A program made the translations under genes and the position numbers. From positions 1-5,176 of the forward strand of contig JAIDKJ010000137.1 in assembly GCA_029051835.1 (NCBI GenBank): a stretch of DNA of 5,176 nt, written 5' to 3'. The notes under the pieces are model-generated. The model was not told the origin of the DNA, did not search any database, and worked only from the letters and a program-made list of their open reading frames with translations. This DNA comes from Paramuribaculum sp. (GTDB taxonomy: Bacteria; Bacteroidota; Bacteroidia; Bacteroidales; Muribaculaceae). Each line of letters starts with the position of its first letter. Position 1 is the stretch's first letter. Below, piece after piece: positions 1 through 5,176 of this stretch.

Positions 1-2901
1 GGCTGCGTTCTCTCTGGCCACTCTCAGTTCGTCGGCCATATCGCCCATCTGCCGTCGCGCTTCCATGCAGCTCTGTCTTCTCAGGCGGTGGCGGTCGAGT
101 TCGTCGGTGCTGTAGGCCGATAGCCGGGCGAGATTGTCGTGAAGTGCGTTTTCGTCGTTTTCAGGCCTCAGTTGCTGGTGTTTCTCCTTTTCGCTGTGCT
201 TTTCGGAGAGTGTGGCCTGCGTGGCCGCAACTGTCTGGCGGCATTGGTTTACCTCCTTGCGACAGTTTTCCCAGTCATCGTCCCAACGGCTGATCTCCGC
301 GATTGTTTCCCGATCGATATTTGTCATGGTCAGGTTGCCTTCGTTAAGGTCGGCTATTATCGTGCCAAGTTTTTGTTCGGCGGTGGCTATGCTTTCGCTT
401 TCGGCCGATATCTGGCTTCGGGTTTGCGTCAGCCTGCCCTTGGCAAGCTCTATTCCGGTCTGTTTTTCATTGAGTGTGGCAGTGCGTGCGGCCACTTCGT
501 TTTTGGCATCCTCGGTGGCTCTGGTCAGGCTCTGCTGAAGCGTTTCCGGATCGGTGTCGCCGATCTCCTGGCGTATCCGGGCTTCGGTAGCGGCGATTTC
601 CGTTTTTACCTGTTCCACCTCTTTGCATGCCGTGTCGTGCCGTGTTTGTTTTTCATCAAGCGACTTCTGCAGCGCCGCGGAGCGTTCGGTGGCGGTCTGG
701 ATAGCCGTGTTGAGCTTCTGACACTCTTCGTCGGCTTTAGCTGTGTCGGCCTCGGCTTTGGTCTGGTGGGCTATGATGGAGGCTGTGGTGCGGTCTTTGT
801 CTGCCTGCAGTCTGTCGGCAAGCTGTCGCAATGCATTGTAGGCCGAAAGTCGGCGGTCAGCTTCGGTCTGAGCCTGTTCATATCCGCTTAACATCGCGCC
901 CAACGACACGGCGGTGTCGGGCCATTCAGGTTTTTGCGAGGCTATGATCTCCCACTGGGCTTGCAGTTCGTCGGATATACGCCGGTTTTCGGCTGTTCTC
1001 TTTTCGAGTTGCACCGTTTCGCCTTCGATGCGGCCTGATTCGTTGCCGAGAAGTCTGAGGCGTTCGCGAAGCTGTTCAAGCGACCTGAGGCGTTCGGAAA
1101 GTTCGGTCGACAGATGGTCTATCACAGGCGTCAGCACGTTGTCCTTGGCGTAGGGATGATGCGTCGAGCCGCAGAGCGGGCAGGCTTTCCCGTCTTCCAG
1201 CCGCGACCGCTGATGTTCGAGATCGGTGCTTCTCAGCAGGGTTATGTCGTCGCGTAGCGATGTCGCCGATTTTTCAGTCTGTTCGATCTGTGGAGTCAGT
1301 AGTTCCATCTCTTTAGTTATGTCGGCCATTCTGGCGGTCAGCTCGTCATATCTTTTACGGTCATTGAGAAGCATGGCAGCCGTCTGTCCATGTCGCTGAC
1401 GGTTGGCTATCCCCTCTTTGAGCAGGGTGATGTCGCGATGCGCGTCGGCTGAGGCTCTCTGCAGCCGGTCGATGTCGTCGGTCTTGAGCTTAGTGTCGGC
1501 ATCCGACAGTCTGCCGTCGATATCCGCCAGCTCTTTGGTGAGCCGCTCTGTTTGTGCTGCAATAGTTTCTTTGAGGTGTTTTCTTGCGGTTTCCGCCTTA
1601 TCCATCTCCGCTTTCCGGGATGATATATAGGCTGAGTTTTCGTCGATGGATCGTCGGGTATCCGTCACCTGCTGCAATGCGTCGGAGGCATATTTAAGCC
1701 GTTCTTTCAGATTGTTGCGGCTGATCGACAGCTCGCCGGTGATGACTCTCGCGCGGTTTATCCGTGGAGTCCAGTCGTTCAGAGTGCGTTCGGCCGATTC
1801 CATTTTCGTAGTTGATGCGGCCAGCTGCTTTCCGGCTTCGTCGCGCTCTTTTTCTAACGCTTCAATCTCGTGTGCGAGGCGTTCAGCGAGGGTCTGGGCG
1901 GCGTCGAGGCTCTTGCGGTGATGTAGGGTGACTTCGTATATTTTGACAGCTTCTGTGGTCATGTCGTGGAGCTGCAGACGCTCGGCCATCGTCTGGAGTG
2001 CCAGAAGTCGTCCGGATGCAGTTTCAGCTTCATGTCGGAGTCTGTCTATATCGCGGTCAAGCTGTCGGTCGGCGTCAAACCATCCAAGCTGTTTCTTCAC
2101 CTCCTCTATGGCACGGTTGTTTCTTTCGGCCTCCTCTTTCAGACGTTCCACCGACAGTCGGAGGCTGTCAAGTTCCTCATCGGTTAGATCGTTTGATGCA
2201 TGGGCTGACATCCGGGCATTGATATTGTCGAGCGCCGCGGCGGCGGCTCTCTTGCGCAGCGTGATTTCGTCGGCTATGCGTGAATACATCGTGTCGCACC
2301 CCACGAGCTTCTCGAGCAGCATATACCGCTCATCTTCTTTGGCGGTCAGGAAGTTGGCGAATGATCCCTGGGCGAGAACCACAGTGCGCAGAAACTGGTC
2401 GTAGTCAAGGCCGATTATTGCCGGAATGTCGTTGCAGTCGGCCGGCTCCTCGGTCGTTGAGCCGTCGGGGCTTACGGTGATCCTGTAGAGCGCCCGCTGT
2501 GCCTGTTCGAAGCGTATGCGGTTTTTCCTCACAGTCCATTCTGCCCGCCACAGTGTGCCGTCGTTCGACAGGAAAGTGAGCCGGCTGTAGCCTTCACGTT
2601 TGCCACGGGTGAGTATGTTGCGGCTGTCGGTAGGCGCGAGGCGTGCGTTTTCGTCTTTGTCCTTTGCTCCATATATCTCGATCGACTGGTTCCGGTCGTT
2701 TTTTGCTCGCGGATAGCGTGGTGTGCGGTTGAAAAGAGCCAGACAGATGGCATCGAGTATGGTGGATTTTCCACTGCCAGTCGGACCGACTATGCTGAAA
2801 ATGGTGCTGCCCGCCAGCGGACCTTTTTCAAATTCGATCACTTCGCCTTCGGGGCGGTCGAGCGATGCAAGGTTTTTTATTTCAAGTCTGATAAATTTCA
2901 T
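1..2901 (-). CDS. sbcC: SbcC, ATPase/coiled-coil subunit of the SbcCD nuclease (partial, C-terminus beyond the left edge)
   Basis: Rad50-like SMC-family ATPase that pairs with SbcD; the complex is a cytoplasmic ATP-dependent double-strand exonuclease and hairpin endonuclease acting at replication-blocking palindromes and DNA ends. I translated the minus strand from 2901 to 1 and found 967 codons with no stop. Residues 1-200 are the N-terminal ATPase lobe: MKFIRLEIKNLASL start, Walker A GPTGSGKS at 39-46, Q-loop VVLAQGSFANFL with Gln178, then ERYMLLEKLVG. About 215-565 is charged, heptad-like coiled coil. The zinc hook is CPLCGSTHHP with Cys574 and Cys577. Residues about 590-967 are mostly returning coiled coil with breaks near 657-663 and 781-787. 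The ABC signature, Walker B and D-loop are not in the window, so the full protein is probably well over 1,100 residues (inference from the hook position). The start overlaps the sbcD stop as ATGA, implying translational coupling. Identification is near certain; activity cannot be judged without the C-terminal lobe. Confidence 0.96.
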   Translation of the reverse strand, partial: MKFIRLEIKNLASLDRPEGEVIEFEKGPLAGSTIFSIVGPTGSGKSTILDAICLALFNRTPRYPRAKNDRNQSIEIYGAKDKDENARLAPTDSRNILTRGKREGYSRLTFLSNDGTLWRAEWTVRKNRIRFEQAQRALYRITVSPDGSTTEEPADCNDIPAIIGLDYDQFLRTVVLAQGSFANFLTAKEDERYMLLEKLVGCDTMYSRIADEITLRKRAAAAALDNINARMSAHASNDLTDEELDSLRLSVERLKEEAERNNRAIEEVKKQLGWFDADRQLDRDIDRLRHEAETASGRLLALQTMAERLQLHDMTTEAVKIYEVTLHHRKSLDAAQTLAERLAHEIEALEKERDEAGKQLAASTTKMESAERTLNDWTPRINRARVITGELSISRNNLKERLKYASDALQQVTDTRRSIDENSAYISSRKAEMDKAETARKHLKETIAAQTERLTKELADIDGRLSDADTKLKTDDIDRLQRASADAHRDITLLKEGIANRQRHGQTAAMLLNDRKRYDELTARMADITKEMELLTPQIEQTEKSATSLRDDITLLRSTDLEHQRSRLEDGKACPLCGSTHHPYAKDNVLTPVIDHLSTELSERLRSLEQLRERLRLLGNESGRIEGETVQLEKRTAENRRISDELQAQWEIIASQKPEWPDTAVSLGAMLSGYEQAQTEADRRLSAYNALRQLADRLQADKDRTTASIIAHQTKAEADTAKADEECQKLNTAIQTATERSAALQKSLDEKQTRHDTACKEVEQVKTEIAATEARIRQEIGDTDPETLQQSLTRATEDAKNEVAARTATLNEKQTGIELAKGRLTQTRSQISAESESIATAEQKLGTIIADLNEGNLTMTNIDRETIAEISRWDDDWENCRKEVNQCRQTVAATQATLSEKHSEKEKHQQLRPENDENALHDNLARLSAYSTDELDRHRLRRQSCMEARRQMGDMADELRVARENAA

Positions 2902-4175
2902 GGCTCAATATTGGTTTTGGCATTGTCGGCGATTTCAGTCAGCATATCCCGTTGGCGTTGCGATAGGGGAGTGCCGTGTTTGAGCGCGAAGGCTTTGGCC
3001 AGCACCTCTACCGGATCAAGGTTGATGATGTCGTCGATGCTGACAGGATTGACGCTTCCGGCCTCTGTGTCGATATCTACCGGAGGCATTAACTTCTGTA
3101 TCTTACAGAGTATGGCGTTGCGCTGTGCGACATGTCGCTCGGCGGTGGCGATGTCATCGGCGCTGATTTTTCCGTGGGTCACGCGAAGAGCCACATATAC
3201 TGCATTTTCGTCGGGCGATTGTGAGGTGAGCGGCGGCAGGCGTTCGTCGATGATTTTGCACAGACGGCTGATCGTTAGATCTGTCGGCTCATCTTCGTCG
3301 GGGATCAAAGCGAGCGGATGCTGTGGAGTGTAGCGAAGCTGCCTCACACCGCGCAGACCCTCCGGGCCGATCTCCACCAGATCCACTCCATGGGAGTATG
3401 ATTTCTCGGCAAACGACATTGGCAGCACGCTGCCGCTATAGCGCGCCCAGTCGGTGTCGCGTATGTGCTGGCGTTTGTGGATGTGTCCGCAGGTGAGATA
3501 GTCGGGGTGGTCAGCCATCTCTCGGAGTGTCACCTGCTCGGCGCCTCCCACTATGATCCGTTCGCTGGCATCCTCGGCGGCAATCTCGGCTCCGGTGGCG
3601 TAAAGATGAGCCATCATCACTGTGCGGCGATGTGGATAGCGTGTCCGGGCGTGTCTTATCAGTCCGCGCATGAAATGGCCTACGGCTTCGGAATAGTTCT
3701 CACCGCTGACGGCGTCGCCGCGCAGATATGGCACCGCGAGAACCACCGCCTCGGTGCCGTCGTCGCCGTCGACCGGTATGGTCAGATCATCGTAATCCAC
3801 AGTGCGGCATGATGTCCCGTCGGCGTCGGTGTCCCATCGGTGTCGGACGTTGCCTCTTATCTCCACCTGCAGGCAGCTGAGCAGAGGGCGCGGAGCCTCA
3901 AGTCTCATGGCCGAGTCGTGGTTGCCGGCGGTGATAATCACTTTCATCCTGTGGCTTAGCAATGAAAGCCGGGCTAAAAAGCTGTAATATGCTTTCTGCG
4001 ACGCTGCCGAGGGGTTGCCGCTGTCAAATACGTCGCCCGCTATCAGCAGCGCGTCCGGACGCTGTTCCTCGATCTGACTTGCCATCCAGTCGAGAAAATG
4101 TCGGTGTTCGTCGATGCGGTCTATGCCGTGGAACATATTGCCGAGATGCCAGTCGCCGGTGCAGATAAGTTTCAT
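2898..4175 (-). CDS. sbcD: SbcD, metallophosphoesterase nuclease subunit of SbcCD
   Basis: Complete 425-residue Mre11-family nuclease, the catalytic partner of SbcC; it cuts DNA using two metal ions, typically manganese, at ends and hairpins. Motifs in order: CTGDWHLG with Asp8 and His10; LLIAGDVFDSGNPS with Asp48; ITAGNHDSAMRL with Asn85 and His86; VMMAHLYATG with His190; and LTCGHIHKRQ with His231 and His233. These are the expected metal ligands and catalytic positions, so the enzyme should be active. Residues after about 270 form the C-terminal capping/SbcC-binding region, including a DLTISRLCKIIDERLP helix-like stretch. The length is close to the roughly 400 residues usual for SbcD. The ATG at 4175 is chosen because MKLICTGDWHLG aligns with the family's N-terminus, and I found no in-frame upstream ATG as far as about 4260. 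No Shine-Dalgarno is visible upstream (AATCGACGACCC), as is common in Bacteroidota. The stop TGA overlaps the sbcC ATG by 4 bp. Confidence 0.97.
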   Translation of the reverse strand: MKLICTGDWHLGNMFHGIDRIDEHRHFLDWMASQIEEQRPDALLIAGDVFDSGNPSAASQKAYYSFLARLSLLSHRMKVIITAGNHDSAMRLEAPRPLLSCLQVEIRGNVRHRWDTDADGTSCRTVDYDDLTIPVDGDDGTEAVVLAVPYLRGDAVSGENYSEAVGHFMRGLIRHARTRYPHRRTVMMAHLYATGAEIAAEDASERIIVGGAEQVTLREMADHPDYLTCGHIHKRQHIRDTDWARYSGSVLPMSFAEKSYSHGVDLVEIGPEGLRGVRQLRYTPQHPLALIPDEDEPTDLTISRLCKIIDERLPPLTSQSPDENAVYVALRVTHGKISADDIATAERHVAQRNAILCKIQKLMPPVDIDTEAGSVNPVSIDDIINLDPVEVLAKAFALKHGTPLSQRQRDMLTEIADNAKTNIEP

Positions 4176-4197
4176 GGGTCGTCGATTGTTGTTTTGT

Positions 4198-4225
4198 TTG
4201 TTGTGAAAATGATTGCCGACAACAA
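4198..4225. repeat. 7-bp inverted repeat overlapping the predicted sbcDC start site
   Basis: TTGTTGT at 4198-4204 is the reverse complement of ACAACAA at 4219-4225, with a 14-nt spacer. On the minus strand the pair spans the end of the -7 box, the predicted transcription start and the early leader. It could be an operator or, less likely, a weak leader hairpin of mainly A-T pairs. The arms are short and of simple composition, so chance is a real alternative. Confidence 0.25.
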
Positions 4226-4230
4226 AAATA
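4223..4230 (-). promoter_or_regulatory. Predicted -7 promoter box of the sbcDC operon
   Basis: Read on the minus strand this is TATTTTTG, an exact match to the Bacteroidota primary sigma factor -7 consensus TAnnTTTG. It lies 48 bp upstream of the sbcD ATG, giving a predicted leader of roughly 40 nt. I see no good TTTG-type -33 element about 20 bp further upstream, which is often the weaker half in this phylum. The match is seen; promoter function is inferred. Confidence 0.6.
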
Positions 4231-4239
4231 CGAAAAAAA

Positions 4240-4249
4240 GCGATATCGC
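4240..4249. promoter_or_regulatory. Perfect 10-bp palindrome in the sbcDC promoter region
   Basis: GCGATATCGC is a perfect inverted repeat with no spacer. It lies 9 bp upstream of the -7 box of sbcDC, in the spacer where a -33 element would be approached, so a bound dimeric regulator could block RNA polymerase. A 10-bp palindrome can occur by chance and no regulator is encoded here, so the operator role is a suggestion only. Confidence 0.25.
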
Positions 4250-4282
4250 CGATTATGATAACTGGCGCGGCTGTGTGGGGCT

Positions 4283-4349
4283 GTGATTAATTGTTGATTG
4301 AATGGTGATTAATCAGTTGAGAGCAGTGTTGTGAATGGTTGTGATTAAT
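4283..4349 (+). repeat. Three direct copies of GTGATTAAT in the divergent intergenic region
   Basis: GTGATTAAT occurs at 4283-4291, 4305-4313 and 4341-4349. Copies one and three extend to the same 12-mer, TGTGATTAATTG (4282-4293 and 4340-4351). Copies two and three are both preceded by GAATGGT (4300-4306 and 4333-4339). Copy two lies in the palindrome GATTAATC (4307-4314). Start-to-start spacings are 22 and 36 bp. Such clusters between divergent promoters can be regulator binding sites; AT-rich drift is the alternative. Confidence 0.4.
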
Positions 4350-4375
4350 TGGATACATGTTTTTTAGTGTTGCTA

Positions 4376-4406
4376 TTGTTTTTAACTAAAAAAAATCATA
4401 AATTCG
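4376..4406 (+). promoter_or_regulatory. Candidate promoter of the right-hand lipoprotein gene
   Basis: A TTG at 4376-4378 is separated by 20 bp from TAAATTCG at 4399-4406, which matches the Bacteroidota -7 consensus TAnnTTTG at all but one position. The spacing fits the phylum's -33/-7 architecture and predicts a leader of about 55-60 nt before the ATG at 4471. The spacer contains an uninterrupted run of eight A residues. The mismatch in the -7 box makes this a moderate call. Confidence 0.4.
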
Positions 4407-4470
4407 CCGAGTGTCACATCGCATCGTCTGCTTGACTATCCCAAAACAACATATCAATAAACAATATCCC

Positions 4471-5176
4471 ATGAAGAATTCAGTACTGATCTTTGCTGTC
4501 GTTATCGGAGCCATTCTGCTATGTGCCTGTAGTGATAAAGAAACATTTGGTCATGAACCGGAGTCTGCGTTGCTCTTGCAATCAAGAGCCACAGGCACTG
4601 ACTACGTTTATCCTATTCGTCCCGGAACCGACGAGTGGGGTGCTCTTGAAACACACGAAGAAAAACTTCGTGTCACCCAACTTCCAGACGATTTGCTCAA
4701 CAGTCTTAGAACTGATGAACTCCTTGAAGTGTGCATGGATTACCCGTTGCTTATTGACGCATTTCTATTCAATACCTTCGAGGAAGGTCTTGAGAAAATG
4801 TGCGGACGGTTCAATGGTTTTCAAGAATTTATGCGCCGCAACGACAACGCTCAAGTTCTCTCGATATATCTTGAGCGGAAAAGTAATTTAGCGAGAATCG
4901 CAAAAGTAAAGCGTCAAAAACTTGACCTAACGCTTGATGTAGCAGTTGGTCTGATGCAATTGGAAGCTGTAAAGCGAAATGCTGATATCTCCGCGATATC
5001 CGTAGCCGAATTAGCTATCACGGATTTGGTCGAGGAGGGATTGTTATTATCAAGGAAACAAACATCATCGTCTGTCAAAGCTGCATACGTTGGTGTTTGC
5101 ACACCGCTTGGAACGTCATGGCAAACAATAAGTAGATCTGAAGAGTATACTTTAGAGGATAAAGAGGATAAAAAAA
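4471..5176 (+). CDS. Lipoprotein of unknown function with YPIRPGTDEW motif (partial, C-terminus beyond the right edge)
   Basis: An open frame of 235 codons from the ATG at 4471 runs off the window without a stop. Residues 1-20 are a lipoprotein signal peptide: Lys2, a hydrophobic core, and the lipobox LCAC with the lipidated cysteine at 20. The mature protein begins CSDKETFG and should be anchored in the outer membrane after export. Residues 47-56 read YPIRPGTDEW, followed by LPDDLLNSLRTDELLEVCMDYPLL and a predicted helical FEEGLEKMCGRFNGFQEFMRR. From memory this PGTxEW / P-x-x-L / YPL / FNG pattern recurs in secreted Bacteroidales proteins of unknown function; I cannot assign a family name or role. 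The visible end is highly charged (EEYTLEDKEDKK). The start is supported by the signal peptide; no Shine-Dalgarno is seen. Base composition is more A+T-rich than sbcDC. It is divergent from sbcDC, so a repair role is not implied. Confidence 0.85.
   Translation, partial: MKNSVLIFAVVIGAILLCACSDKETFGHEPESALLLQSRATGTDYVYPIRPGTDEWGALETHEEKLRVTQLPDDLLNSLRTDELLEVCMDYPLLIDAFLFNTFEEGLEKMCGRFNGFQEFMRRNDNAQVLSIYLERKSNLARIAKVKRQKLDLTLDVAVGLMQLEAVKRNADISAISVAELAITDLVEEGLLLSRKQTSSSVKAAYVGVCTPLGTSWQTISRSEEYTLEDKEDKK
5155..5172 (+). repeat. Tandem 9-bp repeat followed by an A run at the window edge
   Basis: GAGGATAAA occurs twice back to back (5155-5163 and 5164-5172), coding for EDK-EDK in the lipoprotein frame, and the window ends in a run of seven A residues from 5170. 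It adds a lysine-rich acidic tract. Two units only, so it may be a chance duplication. Confidence 0.5.

Larger units (their letters stand above)
4176..4470. other. AT-rich divergent intergenic region
   Basis: This 295-bp stretch separates the sbcDC operon from the lipoprotein gene, which are transcribed away from each other. I see no convincing coding frame in it and no tRNA-like or terminator-like structure. Its content is the sbcDC -7 box and palindrome near 4223-4249, the GTGATTAAT repeats at 4283-4349, and the candidate rightward promoter at 4376-4406. The stretch just before the right-hand ATG (ATAAACAATATCCC) is A-rich with no Shine-Dalgarno, typical of Bacteroidota leaders. Confidence 0.7.

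Noticed and set aside
139..891. A 250-codon open frame on the plus strand rich in Phe, Leu, Gly and Val, superficially like a membrane protein
   Set aside because: It lies entirely antisense to the sbcC coiled coil, whose minus-strand frame is continuous and carries family motifs. The hydrophobic composition is the expected antisense image of Glu/Lys/Ala/Asp-rich coiled-coil codons.
1403..2404. Serine- and arginine-rich plus-strand open frames of 70-160 codons
   Set aside because: They are antisense shadows of sbcC; Ser/Arg-rich, low-complexity translations without motifs, overlapping the Q-loop and first coiled coil coded on the other strand.
2911..4286. Several plus-strand open frames across and just beyond sbcD
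   Set aside because: All are antisense to sbcD, which has every catalytic motif in one complete frame; the one ending at 4286 starts inside sbcD and runs into the promoter region.
4176..4470. Possible small RNA, riboswitch or CRISPR-like array in the intergenic region
   Set aside because: The GTGATTAAT copies are only 9-12 bp with unequal spacing and no spacers of uniform length, and I see no stable GC-rich stem followed by a T run.
4493..4891. A 132-codon plus-strand open frame overlapping the lipoprotein gene
   Set aside because: It is a shifted frame inside the lipoprotein gene, with no signal or motif, whereas the frame from 4471 has a clear lipoprotein signal peptide and stays open to the window end.
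4914..5102. A 62-codon minus-strand open frame opposite the lipoprotein
   Set aside because: Fully contained antisense to the longer lipoprotein frame and without recognisable features.

Overview
The window looks like a chromosomal fragment of a Bacteroidota bacterium, most likely a Bacteroidales gut-type genome (Muribaculaceae or Bacteroides-like). Four signs support this: a perfect Bacteroidota -7 promoter box (TAnnTTTG form) ahead of sbcD, the absence of Shine-Dalgarno sequences before the starts, the A-rich leader of the right-hand gene, and a lipoprotein of a type I associate with Bacteroidales. The taxonomic call is inference; there is no rRNA or marker gene here.

Positions 1-4175, minus strand: an sbcD-sbcC operon transcribed right to left. 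sbcD (4175 to 2898) is complete and carries all the phosphodiesterase motifs of the Mre11/SbcD nuclease family. sbcC (2901 leftwards) overlaps it by 4 bp (ATGA) and is open to the left edge: 967 codons without a stop, covering the N-terminal ATPase lobe (Walker A, Q-loop), the first coiled coil, the CPLC zinc hook and much of the returning coiled coil. The C-terminal lobe (signature motif, Walker B) lies outside the window. Together the two products would form the SbcCD (Mre11-Rad50-like) complex, which opens DNA hairpins and processes double-strand breaks.

Positions 4176-4470: an AT-rich intergenic region between divergently transcribed genes. It holds a good -7 promoter box for sbcDC, a perfect 10-bp palindrome just upstream of it, three copies of GTGATTAAT, and a weaker candidate promoter for the right-hand gene.

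Positions 4471-5176, plus strand: the 5' part of a gene for a lipoprotein of unknown function (235 complete codons, no stop), with a clear lipobox and a YPIRPGTDEW stretch. It is visibly richer in A+T than sbcDC and its relation to DNA repair is not evident.

I found no RNA gene, mobile element or CRISPR array, and no convincing new multi-gene system. The least explained parts are the lipoprotein and the repeat/palindrome-bearing intergenic region.
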